Source: Streptomyces luteolus
GTDB taxonomy: Bacteria > Actinomycetota > Actinomycetes > Streptomycetales > Streptomycetaceae
Assembly (NCBI RefSeq): GCF_029968015.1
Contig: NZ_JASCIS010000003.1
Span: 220,624-284,623, forward strand
Length of the DNA stretch: 64,000 nt
Direction: 5' to 3'
The notes under the pieces were generated by a model that was not told the origin of the DNA, did not search any database, and saw only the letters and a program-made list of their open reading frames with translations. The position numbers and the translations under genes were made by a program. Positions 32,004 to 41,063 of this stretch are shown in pieces (position 1 is the first letter of the stretch; the number at the start of each line of letters is the position of its first letter).

Positions 32004-33647
32004 TCATCGGATCCGCAGCCGGCGCAGCAGGGCAAGGCGGCCGTTCGTACCGCGGACGAACTTCGCCACGGCACCCTCCCCCGGCTCGGGTCCGAGTGGC
32101 AGGAACCGTTGTCGCGCGACGGTCTGGCTCTCGGTGTACTTGCGGATCCCCTCGGCCCCGTGGCGTCGGCCGAGTCCGCTGTCGCCCATGCCGCCCATCC
32201 CGGCCTCGACGCTGCCGGCCGCGGCGGCGGCGCCGTCGTTGATGTTGACCGACCCGGCGCGGATCCGGCCCGCCATCCGGGCGGCTTCGCGGGTGTCCTT
32301 CGACCAGATCGACGCCGAGAGGCCGTACGTCCCCCGGTTGGCCAGGTCCACCGCCTCGCTGTCCGTGCCGTAGCTGTAGAGCGAGAGCACCGGGCCGAAG
32401 GTCTCCTCGCCGCACACGGCCATCTCGTCCGTGACGCCTTCGAGGACGGTCGGCTCGTAGAAGAGCGGGCCGATGTCGGGGCGGGCCCGACCGCCCGCGA
32501 GGACGGTCGCGCCCTTGGCCACGGCCTCGGTGACATGCCGTTCGACCGCCGCGAGTCGGGCCGACGACGTGAGCGACCCGATGTCCGCCGCGAAGTCGTA
32601 GGAGCGCCCGAGGCGCAGCTCGCCCGTCGCCCGGACGAGCGCGTCGCGGAAGGTGTCGTAGACCCGCTCGTGCACATAGACACGCTCGATGTGGATGCAC
32701 ATCTGCCCGGTGTTGGCGAAGGCCGCAACGACGGTGCCGGCCGCCGCGGCGGCGACGTCGGCGTCCTCTCGTACGATCAGCGGGTTCTTGCCGCCGAGTT
32801 CGAGCGAGGCCCCGACGAGGCGCCGCGCGGCGCGCTCCGCGACGGCGCGTCCGGTGGCGGTCGAGCCGGTGAAGCAGACGAAGTCGACGGCGTCGACGAG
32901 GGCGGACCCCACCACGGGCCCCGGGCCGGTCACGATCCGCCACAGATCGTCCGGAAGCCCGGCCTCCGCCATCAGGGCGCGGGCCCACAGCAGGGTCAGC
33001 GAGGTCTGCGCGTCCGCCTTGGAGACCACGGCGTTCCCGGCGAGCAGCGCGGGCAGTGCGTCGCCGACGCCGAGGTAGAGCGGGTAGTTCCAGGGGGAGA
33101 TGACGCCCACGACCCCCTTCGGCACCCGTACCTCCTGGACCTTCGTCAGGCCCGGCACCATGCCGCGCACGGAGCGGGGAGCGAGATAGTGCCGGGCGCG
33201 CCGCGCGTAGTGCCGGGCGATGGTCGCGACCTGGGCCACCTCCTGCCAGGCGTGGTAGCGCGCCTTGCCCGTCTCCCACTGGATGAGGTCGAGCACCTGC
33301 TCCTGGCGCTCCAACAGCAGGTCGTGAAAGGCGAGTACGACCTCTCCGCGCCGCCGCTGCGGGGTGCGCGCCCACGCGGGCCCGGCCGCCCGGGCGTCGG
33401 CGGCCGCCGCTGCGACGTCCTCCGGGAGGCACACCGGAACGGCCGCGGTCGGCGCCAGGTCGAAGGGCGCGACGGGCGTCACGGGCTCGGCGTCCTCGGG
33501 CTGCCCGCCACGCCCCGCGTCCCGGTGCACCCACGCACACCACCGCGCGATCGACTCGTCGGTCACCCAAGCGGGTCGGGAGAGCGTCGCCGGAGAGCTC
33601 GGCGGTGCGGGGGTGTGGTCCTGCCCGTGGTCCTGCTCCGTGGTCAT
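32004..33647 (-). CDS. Aldehyde dehydrogenase (succinate-semialdehyde dehydrogenase-like)
   Basis: A 547-residue NAD(P)-dependent aldehyde dehydrogenase. Motifs: ISPWNYPLYLGVGDALPALLAG (cofactor and substrate entry) at about 190, FTGSTATGR (Rossmann glycine motif), LELGGKNPLIV with the catalytic Glu, and NTGQMCIHIERVYV with the nucleophile Cys. The N-terminal ~40 residues are a variable extension. ATG 33647 has GAGGA 7 nt upstream. Divergent from lcp across a 193-bp promoter region, so it is a good candidate for oxidising the aldehydes that Lcp releases from rubber. Confidence 0.92.
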   Translation of the reverse strand: MTTEQDHGQDHTPAPPSSPATLSRPAWVTDESIARWCAWVHRDAGRGGQPEDAEPVTPVAPFDLAPTAAVPVCLPEDVAAAAADARAAGPAWARTPQRRRGEVVLAFHDLLLERQEQVLDLIQWETGKARYHAWQEVAQVATIARHYARRARHYLAPRSVRGMVPGLTKVQEVRVPKGVVGVISPWNYPLYLGVGDALPALLAGNAVVSKADAQTSLTLLWARALMAEAGLPDDLWRIVTGPGPVVGSALVDAVDFVCFTGSTATGRAVAERAARRLVGASLELGGKNPLIVREDADVAAAAAGTVVAAFANTGQMCIHIERVYVHERVYDTFRDALVRATGELRLGRSYDFAADIGSLTSSARLAAVERHVTEAVAKGATVLAGGRARPDIGPLFYEPTVLEGVTDEMAVCGEETFGPVLSLYSYGTDSEAVDLANRGTYGLSASIWSKDTREAARMAGRIRAGSVNINDGAAAAAGSVEAGMGGMGDSGLGRRHGAEGIRKYTESQTVARQRFLPLGPEPGEGAVAKFVRGTNGRLALLRRLRIR

Positions 33648-33840
33648 GCGGGCTCCTCGGTCGTACGGGAGTGACTCGAACCGGAACACCGTGGCGCTGC
33701 CCTTGTCGACGGCTACGCGCCTCGCTATGTTAATCCGAAATCACATCCTGGAACAACCGATGAGCCGTGCTGACGGCACCAACAGCGAGTCTGATAAGGC
33801 GTGATGAGCCGCACGACCTACCAGGAAAGCGAGCAAGTGA

Positions 33841-35049
33841 ATGGGCAATCTCAGCCGTAGAAGGGTCATCTCGCTCGGGGCCGCGCTCGGCCTCGTGGGC
33901 GCGGCGAGCCCGGCCGCCGCATGGGCGTGGTCACCGAAGGGCTCGGTCGCCGGAGCCGGTACGGGCACCGATCCGGAGTACGTGTGGGACGACGAGGTGG
34001 ACCGACTCCTCGTCTCCCTCATCGAGAACGGCCGGGTTCCGGCGGTGAACGCGGCGATGGAGTCGTGGGTCGACAACGACGACCCGCTGCCCAGCGGCCT
34101 GCCGGCCGACCTCACCGCGTACCTGAGGAAGGTCAACCGGCTGCCCTCGTGGGCGGATCCGGCGAAGCTGGCGCGGGCCGCCGACTTCAACCGGCGCAAG
34201 GACACGTACCTCTTCATGCTCTACGGCCTCGGCAGTGGGATCATGAGCACCGTGATTCCGCGCGAGGCCAGGAGCGTCTACTGGTCCGCGGGCGGCGCCG
34301 ACATGAAGGACCGCGCGGCCAAGACGTTCACGTTCGGCTACGACCTGGCCCAGCTGAACGGCTTCGAGCCGTCCGGCCAGTTCGTGGTCACGGCCAACAA
34401 GACGCGCCTGGTGCACGCGGCCGTACGCCACCTGCTGCCGCAGTCCCCGCACTGGACGGCGGTCTCGGACCAGGACATCCCGATCAGCAACGCCGACATA
34501 TTGGTCACGTTCCACAGCCTGGGCACCTACGTACGCAGGAAGCTGCTCGACTGGAAGGTGCCGTTCCCGGCCGAGGACCAGGAGGCCTTTCTGCACAGCT
34601 GGCAGGTCGCCATGCACCTGCTCGGTGTGCGGGACGAGTACATCCCGAGGACGTGGGCCGACGCGGAGGAGCAGTCGGCTCAGGTGCTCACACCGATCCT
34701 CGCTCCGACGACGGAGGGCATCCAACTGGCTGAGGATCTGCTCGGGTTGCCCTCCCAGGTCGACCTGGGCGTCACGCGCGGGTTCCTCAACGAGTTCGTG
34801 CGCTATGTCCTCAGCGACCAGATCGGCGACTGGCTGGGCCTGAAGCGGGACCACGCCTCGGCGGCCCTGATCCGCACGGCGTGGCCCGCCTTCATCCTGT
34901 TCCGCGAGGGCCTGACACCCGTGGCGCCCGGCGCCTTCTACGTCTTCGACCAGTTCGTCCGCGCCATGGCCATGGCGTTCCTCAACAACGGCTCTTCGGG
35001 CACGACCACACCGATCGTGATCCCTACGGGGAACAGGCCGAGCTCCTGA
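33841..35049 (+). CDS. lcp: Latex clearing protein (rubber oxygenase, Lcp)
   Basis: A 402-residue secreted haem b dioxygenase that cleaves cis-1,4-polyisoprene to oligo-isoprenoids with aldehyde and ketone ends. The N-terminus is a twin-arginine signal (LSRRRVISLGAALG, cleavage after about residue 27). The DUF2236 core is intact: YLFMLYGLGSGIMSTVIP at about 123-140, DRAAKTFTFGYDLA (Arg158, Thr162) and TRLVHAAVRHLLPQSP (His192). These three residues sit exactly six positions before Arg164, Thr168 and His198 of the characterised Streptomyces sp. K30 Lcp, which bind or support the haem. ATG 33841. Convergent with a double-TetR regulator gene, divergent from the aldehyde dehydrogenase gene. Confidence 0.92.
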   Translation: MGNLSRRRVISLGAALGLVGAASPAAAWAWSPKGSVAGAGTGTDPEYVWDDEVDRLLVSLIENGRVPAVNAAMESWVDNDDPLPSGLPADLTAYLRKVNRLPSWADPAKLARAADFNRRKDTYLFMLYGLGSGIMSTVIPREARSVYWSAGGADMKDRAAKTFTFGYDLAQLNGFEPSGQFVVTANKTRLVHAAVRHLLPQSPHWTAVSDQDIPISNADILVTFHSLGTYVRRKLLDWKVPFPAEDQEAFLHSWQVAMHLLGVRDEYIPRTWADAEEQSAQVLTPILAPTTEGIQLAEDLLGLPSQVDLGVTRGFLNEFVRYVLSDQIGDWLGLKRDHASAALIRTAWPAFILFREGLTPVAPGAFYVFDQFVRAMAMAFLNNGSSGTTTPIVIPTGNRPSS

Positions 35050-35078
35050 ACTCGGAGGCCGGGGCGCCGCTGCTCAGA

Positions 35079-35109
35079 GGCCGGGCCGCCGCCGCTCAGA
35101 GGCCCGGCC
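35079..35109. terminator. Stem-loop between convergent lcp and regulator genes
   Basis: An inverted repeat with 9-bp arms (ggccgggcc / ggcccggcc) and a 13-nt loop. It sits inside three imperfect direct repeats of the type gctcagaggccggg (about 35070-35122). Confidence 0.6.
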
Positions 35110-35116
35110 CCGCCGC

Positions 35117-36301
35117 TCAGAGCCCGAGTGCGCCGACGACCAACGCCGTTGCGGCGGCGCGGTGTTCGGGGCTGTCCCGCCAACGCAGGCTGCGCCCGGC
35201 CTCGACCACCACGCCGAACCCGGCGTGCACCAGGACCCGGGCCTGGCGCGGGTCGAGCTCGGGACGGGCCGACCTCAACTGCTGCTCCCAGACGGCGATA
35301 TGCTCACGCTGCGCCTGCACGAGGGGGCGCTGCAAATCGGCGGGCAGACCGCCGAACTCGGCCTCGGCGACGCTGGTGAGGGCGGTGTGCTCGAAGCTGT
35401 ACGCCACGTAGGTCGCCGCGAGCGCGGCTACGGCGTCCCGGGGATCGGCCACGTCCCGCAGGTTGCGGTCCACCGCCTGGGAGAGCAGCCCGGCGGCCTG
35501 CATGCAGGCCGCCGCCAGGATGTCGACCTTGCCCGGGTAGTGGCGGTAGAGCGCGGACGGGGCGAGCCCCACGGCCTGAGCGATCTGGCCGTTCGTGACG
35601 TTGGCGAAACCGTCCCGGGCGAACAGCGGGACGGCGGCCGCGAGGATCTCCGCACGCCGCGAGCGCGGCACGGGCAGGACCGGCAGCTCGACCGGCCGCC
35701 CGCTCGCCCCGGCCGACGACGCGGGCGCCGTACCGGCCACGCGCAGGGCACACGCCAACAGCAGCTCTTCCAGGCGGCGTTGAGCGATGGAGGTGCGATG
35801 CATGGTGATGGACCCGACGGCCCCGAGCGCCGCCACGGCCCGCAACTGCTCGTCGGGCAGCAGCACTTCACGTCGTACCGCCTCGGTGGCCCGGCCCACG
35901 ACGCGCGCGAACTTCGCCCGGAGCTGCCTGCGGTCGTCGCGGTCGAGGTACCGGGCCTCCCACCGGTACACGCCCCCCGAGGCGCGATGGGCGACGGTGA
36001 CCCGGATGAGCGCCGTGAACACGTCCGCCGGGTCGGCGTCGGGCGGCAGTTCGTCGAGCGCGGCGACGAGACGGTCCGCCATGGCGTGCGCGCACTCGGC
36101 GAACAGCGCGTACTTGTTCGGGAAGTGCCGGTACAGGGCCGCGCCGGAGATGCCCACGCGGGCGGCGATGTCCTCCATGGACGCCGCGTGGTAGCCGCGC
36201 TCGCTGAACAGCCGGCCGGCCGCCTCGACGATGAGCTGCCTGCGGTTGCGTGGGCGGGGGCGTGGGCGTGGGCGGGTTGCGGAGATCGGCTCGGTGGTCA
36301 T
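35117..36301 (-). CDS. Fused double-TetR transcriptional regulator
   Basis: A 394-residue protein with two complete TetR-type units. The first helix-turn-helix (about 25-65) contains AAGRLFSERGYHAASMEDIA and GISGAALYRHFPNKYALF; the second (about 205-250) contains AAVPLFARDGFANVTNGQIA and GLAPSALYRHYPGKVDIL. Each is followed by a helical ligand-binding segment. It is probably a repressor binding four half-sites as a pseudo-dimer or dimer. ATG 36301 is the likely start; a TTG at 36361 in frame is an alternative, neither with a good ribosome site. Its position between lcp and the acyl-CoA synthetase gene suggests it controls the cluster in response to an acyl-CoA or isoprenoid product. Confidence 0.9.
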   Translation of the reverse strand: MTTEPISATRPRPRPRPRNRRQLIVEAAGRLFSERGYHAASMEDIAARVGISGAALYRHFPNKYALFAECAHAMADRLVAALDELPPDADPADVFTALIRVTVAHRASGGVYRWEARYLDRDDRRQLRAKFARVVGRATEAVRREVLLPDEQLRAVAALGAVGSITMHRTSIAQRRLEELLLACALRVAGTAPASSAGASGRPVELPVLPVPRSRRAEILAAAVPLFARDGFANVTNGQIAQAVGLAPSALYRHYPGKVDILAAACMQAAGLLSQAVDRNLRDVADPRDAVAALAATYVAYSFEHTALTSVAEAEFGGLPADLQRPLVQAQREHIAVWEQQLRSARPELDPRQARVLVHAGFGVVVEAGRSLRWRDSPEHRAAATALVVGALGL

Positions 36302-36516
36302 GCGCGGCGGCGCCGGGGACGAACGAACGGATGCGGAGACGGAGCCATGCCGCTCAGTCAATCACACGAGGAGCAGGCACCGGCCACCCTGCGCCCTACG
36401 TGATTCCTCATTAACAAAATACGTCACGACACTTCTCCGCGGCCCGCGTTGACAGGCACAATGCGGCGGCGGTCACGCGTCCACGCCACCGATCGTTACG
36501 ACACCGAGGAGCCCCC

Positions 36517-38091
36517 ATGTCGACCGATACGGCGCCCGCCTGGTCCTTCCGGCACCACTGGATGTCCCAGGCGGCCACCCACGCGACGATGCGCCCCGAC
36601 AAGCCCGCGCTCCGCTATCTCGGGGAGACGACGACCTGGGCGCAGCTGTCGCGGCGGTCGCTGCGCCTGGCCGCCGCACTCGCCGACCGGGGCGTCGCCG
36701 CCGGTGACCGCGTGGCGCTGCTGACGCTGAACCATCCGTGGTTCGTGGAGAGCGTCTTCGCGGCCAACAGCCTGGGGGCGATGGCCGTACCGCTCAGCTT
36801 CCGGCTCGCCCCCGTCGAGCTCGACTACATCCTCAGCGACTGCACGCCCTCGGCGATCGTCGTGGACGCCTCCCTCCTGCCGCTGCTGCGGTCGGTGCCG
36901 GGTGCGGCGTCGATCGGCACGGTCGTCGTCATCGGGGATCCGGACGGGCCCGAGATCGCGTACGAGGAGTTCCTGGGCGCGTACGAGCCGATGGAACTGC
37001 CCGACATCAGCGAGGAGTCGACCGCGCTGATCATGTACACCTCGGGCACGACCGGGCAGCCGAAGGGGGTGATGCTGTCCCACCGCAACATGCAGGTGCA
37101 GGCGATCACGTGCATCCGCGCGATGGAGATCTTCGACGACTCCGACGTCGGCTTCCTGACCGCGCCCTTCTTCCACATCGCGGGCCTTGGCTCGATCGTG
37201 GCGAACTTCGTGGTGGGCGGCACGGTGGTGATCCATCCGCTCGGCGCCTTCGACCCGCGAGCGGTGCTCGACGCGTACGAACGCGAGGGCGCCACCGTCG
37301 TGTTCAACGTTCCGCAGCAGTGGGATCTGATCTGCGCGCAGCCCGACATCGACAAGCGCGACCTGAGGCTGCGGATCATCAGCTGGGGCGCGGCCCCGGC
37401 GAGCGACGCGACGCTGCGCGCGATGGGCGAGAAGTTCCCGGGCGCGCTCAACGTGGCGGTGTTCGGCCAGACCGAGACCTCGCCGATCACGTGCGTGCTC
37501 CGCGGGGCGGACTCGCTGCGCAAGCTCGGGTCGGTGGGCCGGCCGATCCCCAGCATCCAGCACCGCGTCGTGGACGGGGACATGAACGACGTGGCCGTGG
37601 GCGAGGTCGGCGAGATCGTCTACCGCGGGCCGACCCTGATGCAGGGCTACTGGATGAAGCCGCGGGAGACCGCGGAGGCGTTCGCCGGGGGCTGGTTCCA
37701 CTCCGGTGACCTGGTGAAGCGGGACGAGGAGGGCTTCGTCTGGGTCGTCGACCGCAAGAAGGACATGATCATCAGCGGCGGCGAGAACATCTACTGCGCC
37801 GAGGTGGAGAACGCCATCGCCGCACACCCTTCCGTACGCGAGGTCGCGGTGATCGGCAGGCCGGACGAGCGCTGGGGCCAGGTGCCGGTCGCGTACGTCA
37901 CCGTGGCCCCGGACGCGGACCTGTCGCTGGATGGCCTCACGGCGTTCCTCGACGGCCGCCTCGCCTCCTTCAAACGCCCCAAGGACCTCGTGCCACTCCC
38001 CGAACTCCCCCGCAACGCGGCCGGAAAGGTGCTCAAACCGACACTGCGGGCGCGGGACGCCGGCCGGGCGGAGGGGGGCTCCGGAGGGTGA
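36517..38091 (+). CDS. AMP-dependent acyl-CoA synthetase (fatty acid-CoA ligase family)
   Basis: A 524-residue adenylate-forming enzyme. Signatures: P-loop-like YTSGTTGQPKGVMLSH at about 172, the aromatic FGQTETSPI block, the hinge GWFHSGDLVKRDEEGFVWVVDR at about 390, and the C-terminal catalytic lysine in RNAAGKVLKPTLR. It activates a carboxylate to acyl-AMP and then the CoA thioester. ATG 36517 follows GAGGAG. Divergent from the double-TetR gene, which probably controls it. With the ACAD and aldehyde dehydrogenase it could channel oxidised isoprenoid acids into beta-oxidation. Confidence 0.92.
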   Translation: MSTDTAPAWSFRHHWMSQAATHATMRPDKPALRYLGETTTWAQLSRRSLRLAAALADRGVAAGDRVALLTLNHPWFVESVFAANSLGAMAVPLSFRLAPVELDYILSDCTPSAIVVDASLLPLLRSVPGAASIGTVVVIGDPDGPEIAYEEFLGAYEPMELPDISEESTALIMYTSGTTGQPKGVMLSHRNMQVQAITCIRAMEIFDDSDVGFLTAPFFHIAGLGSIVANFVVGGTVVIHPLGAFDPRAVLDAYEREGATVVFNVPQQWDLICAQPDIDKRDLRLRIISWGAAPASDATLRAMGEKFPGALNVAVFGQTETSPITCVLRGADSLRKLGSVGRPIPSIQHRVVDGDMNDVAVGEVGEIVYRGPTLMQGYWMKPRETAEAFAGGWFHSGDLVKRDEEGFVWVVDRKKDMIISGGENIYCAEVENAIAAHPSVREVAVIGRPDERWGQVPVAYVTVAPDADLSLDGLTAFLDGRLASFKRPKDLVPLPELPRNAAGKVLKPTLRARDAGRAEGGSGG

Positions 38092-38100
38092 ACCGGGGCG

Positions 38101-38285
38101 TCAGTGCGGCGGGCGCGGCCACGCCGCCCGCCGTCGGGCCGCCCTCGTACCGCCGACATCGTCCGTCCCCAGCGCGGCCAGCTCCTCGATCAGCAACTCC
38201 CTCGGGATGGCGGGCTGTTCGAGGACCCAGCGGACCGTGAGCGCCTCCATCGCGGCCACGATCACCCACGCGCGGGCCTGAGGTC
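38101..38285 (-). pseudogene. C-terminal fragment of a TetR-type regulator
   Basis: The last ~45-60 codons of a minus-strand frame read AWVIVAAMEALTVRWVLEQP and IPRELLIEELAALGTDDVGG, the pattern of the terminal helices of TetR-family regulators, ending at TGA 38101. Upstream (above 38285) the frame loses coding character and no helix-turn-helix is found. The rest of the gap up to 38657 contains nothing else that I can support. Confidence 0.45.
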
Positions 38286-38657
38286 CGGGGGCGGAGGGGT
38301 CGGGTCGGCTCCTTGGGGCTCTCCTAGTCCTGCCAGTAGAACAGCAACGTCGGCGAGGCGCGGTCAGGGGGTGCGGGTGCGGACCTGCGTGACGTGATGC
38401 TGCTCGGTCTGGAGCGCCACCGGGAAGGTACGTAACAGGTATGGCGGAAGAGGGACTTGGGGGACCTCGGCCTGGTGTCGAAGAGGGCCGCGAGTGGTTG
38501 ACAGTCATCCGATGTCTCTCTACGTTCCAGGCCCGTAGGCCGTCGAACGGGCCGCTGCGGCCCGTCGTGTGCGCGTAGAGGTGGGGTGAATCACCGGGGA
38601 CGGACGGTCTGCGGCTCGCGCTCTCTCGTCCTGCCATCCACCGATTCGGAGGCGGCC

Positions 38658-40877
38658 ATGCGTCGCGCCCTGCCCGTACTCGCCACGATCCTCGGGATAC
38701 TCGCCGGCCTCTTCCTCGTCCCGGCGGCCGCGCACGGCGCCGCACCGCCGTCCGGGTCCCCTCCCGTCGTCCCCAGACCCGCGCAGTGGGAGGACCTGGG
38801 CGGAACGGTCGGCCTGACCGAGAGGTCCCGTATCGTCGTCGATCCGGCGTCCCGGTCCCGTACGGCCCTGCCCGCCGGGCGGCAGGAGCTGCCGGGGCCC
38901 GCCCGGCAGACCACGCGGGAGCTCGCGGAGCAACTGCGGGACGAGATCCGGGAGGTCAGCGGTCTCGCACCGGACGTGACCACCCGGCCGGTGCGGCCCC
39001 GGAAGGGCGACATCCGGCTCCGGCTGACCGATGACGCCCGACTCGGCGCCGAGGGCTACCGGTTCGACAGTTCCGACGTGATCCGCATCGACGCGGCCGG
39101 CACGCACGGCCTGTACTACGGCACCCGGACCCTGCTGCAGACCCTCCGCGCGGGCGAGGACCACCGCGCCGTCCCCCGCGCGCGGAGCCTGGACCGGCCG
39201 ACGCAGCGGGTACGGATGGTCCACCTCGACGCGGGCCGCAAGTACTGGGAGTTGGACCACCTGGAGAACCTGATCCGGCGCATGGGGGACCAGAAGCTCA
39301 ACACCTTGTTCCTGCACCTCTCCGAGTCGGAGGGCTTCCGCCTGTACAGCCCGAAGTTCCCGGGCCTGGCCGACCCCGAGCACAGCTACAGCCGGGCCGA
39401 CATCGAACGCCTCAAGGCGCTCGCCGCGCGCCACCACGTCCAGCTGATGCCGGGCCTCGAGGTCCCCGGGCACGCGACCGTCATCAGCGAGGCCTTCGGC
39501 ATCGGCTTCGGCGCGGGGGCGAACCCCTGCACCGGCGAGCACACGCACTCGCATCTCACCGCGGACTGGATCATCGACATGACCAGCGAGAAGGCGGTCG
39601 AGAAGACGAAGGAGATCGTGGACGAGTTCGCGGGCTGGTTCGACGCGCCGCTGTTCTCCATCGGCGCCGAGGAGGTGCCGGGGCAGCTCGGCGAGTGCCC
39701 GCGGGTCAAGGAGTTCCTCGCCGAGGACCCCGACGTCAGCACCCTCGGAGACCTCCTCAACCGCTACATCAACACCCTGGACGACGTGGTGGCCCGGCAC
39801 GGCAAGCGGACCGCCGTCTACAACGGCTCCGAGCACATGGCCGCGCCGCAGCAGCGGGTCCACGGCTCCGTCGTCTTCCTCACCTGGGAGGGGACGGGCA
39901 GCGAGCCGGTCATCCCCGGTCACGACGAGATCGCCATCGGCCCCTTCTACGTGACGCCGAACAACTACCACAACCTGTACCCGGACCAGCCGTGGATGTA
40001 CGGCACCTGGAAGCCCGACTCCGCGCCGGACATGCTGGGTTCGGGCGTGATGAACTGGGCCGACTACAACTTCTGGGCCGAGGACGGCTACTTCGAGCAG
40101 CACAGCGCCGGGCCGCGCGCCGTCCTGGCCGACCGCTCCTGGAACGGTTCGCCGCCGCCGGACTCGCTCGCCGGCTTCCGGGCCCGCGTGGCCGCGATCG
40201 GCGACCCGCCCGGCGTCCGGCAGCGCCCGGCGAAGCAGCGGGTGGACGACGGACGACCCAGCCATCACTGGACGTTCGACGAGGCCTCGTACCCAAGCGG
40301 CTGGACGTACGCGGGCAGCCCGGGCAACACCATCATGGCCGAGGACACGGCGGGCGGCCTTCCGGGCACCACGTACATCATCAACAACCCGGCCCTGGTG
40401 GGCGGCGGCGTGCGCGGCGAGGCCTTCCGCTTCGACCACGACCGGGACGGCGTGGGCTTCGGCGGCCTCGATGTCACCGAACCGTGGACCGCCTCGGTCT
40501 GGGTCCGGCCGACCTCGACCGAGGGCGAACAGGTGCTGCTCAGCTCGGAGTCGGGCGCGCTGAAGCTCCGGCAGTCCGGCACGGGCGAGGTCGGCCTCAG
40601 CCGCGCCACCGGCTCCGGTACCGCCGACCACAGCTTCGACTACACACTGCCGTTCGACCGCTGGGTCCACCTGACGTGGGTGGCCGAGCCAGGGCGGACC
40701 ACGCTGTACGTGGACGGTGAGCGGGTCGGTTCCGTCGACGCCTCCGTGCCGCTGCCGATGCGCTCGGTCGGTGCCCCGAAGGTGAGCCTGCGCGGCGATC
40801 TGGACGAGCTGACGACCTGGGACGAGGCGCTGAGCCCCGGTCAGGTCGGTGACCGGTTCGAGGGCTACGGGAGGTGA
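38658..40877 (+). CDS. Secreted GH20 beta-N-acetylhexosaminidase with LamG-type domain
   Basis: A 739-residue secreted enzyme. Signal peptide (about 1-25), GH20 N-terminal beta domain (about 35-160), GH20 catalytic barrel (about 170-510; RMVHLDAGRKYW, NTLFLHLSESEGFRL, MPGLEVPGHA, GVMNWADYNFW), then a concanavalin-like LamG domain (about 535-735; HHWTFDEA, ASVWVRPTS, TTLYVDGERVGS, LDELTTWDEAL). The catalytic pair usually reads Asp-Glu in GGDE or GADE; here it reads GAEEV with Glu338-Glu339. Canonical substrates are chitin-derived or glycan terminal GlcNAc/GalNAc; the variant pair may alter activity. ATG 38658 has CGGAGG upstream. Confidence 0.88.
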   Translation: MRRALPVLATILGILAGLFLVPAAAHGAAPPSGSPPVVPRPAQWEDLGGTVGLTERSRIVVDPASRSRTALPAGRQELPGPARQTTRELAEQLRDEIREVSGLAPDVTTRPVRPRKGDIRLRLTDDARLGAEGYRFDSSDVIRIDAAGTHGLYYGTRTLLQTLRAGEDHRAVPRARSLDRPTQRVRMVHLDAGRKYWELDHLENLIRRMGDQKLNTLFLHLSESEGFRLYSPKFPGLADPEHSYSRADIERLKALAARHHVQLMPGLEVPGHATVISEAFGIGFGAGANPCTGEHTHSHLTADWIIDMTSEKAVEKTKEIVDEFAGWFDAPLFSIGAEEVPGQLGECPRVKEFLAEDPDVSTLGDLLNRYINTLDDVVARHGKRTAVYNGSEHMAAPQQRVHGSVVFLTWEGTGSEPVIPGHDEIAIGPFYVTPNNYHNLYPDQPWMYGTWKPDSAPDMLGSGVMNWADYNFWAEDGYFEQHSAGPRAVLADRSWNGSPPPDSLAGFRARVAAIGDPPGVRQRPAKQRVDDGRPSHHWTFDEASYPSGWTYAGSPGNTIMAEDTAGGLPGTTYIINNPALVGGGVRGEAFRFDHDRDGVGFGGLDVTEPWTASVWVRPTSTEGEQVLLSSESGALKLRQSGTGEVGLSRATGSGTADHSFDYTLPFDRWVHLTWVAEPGRTTLYVDGERVGSVDASVPLPMRSVGAPKVSLRGDLDELTTWDEALSPGQVGDRFEGYGR

Positions 40878-41063
40878 CGGCCGCCGGAAGGTGAGGACCG
40901 GCCGCCGACGCAACTACCGGCGGAGACGGCCCAGTTACCGCCGGGCGCGGGCAGGAGGCGGACCCGCGTCCGGCGTAGCATGGAGTGCACCACGACACCC
41001 CTGGCCGGTCTGCGGCTCGGCGTCCCTGATCCCTCTCCGACCTGCGGCGGGAAGGAGAAGGCC

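Noticed and set aside
38520..40913. 797-codon minus-strand ORF opposite the hexosaminidase gene
   Set aside because: Shadow frame; the plus strand carries a complete GH20 protein with signal peptide.
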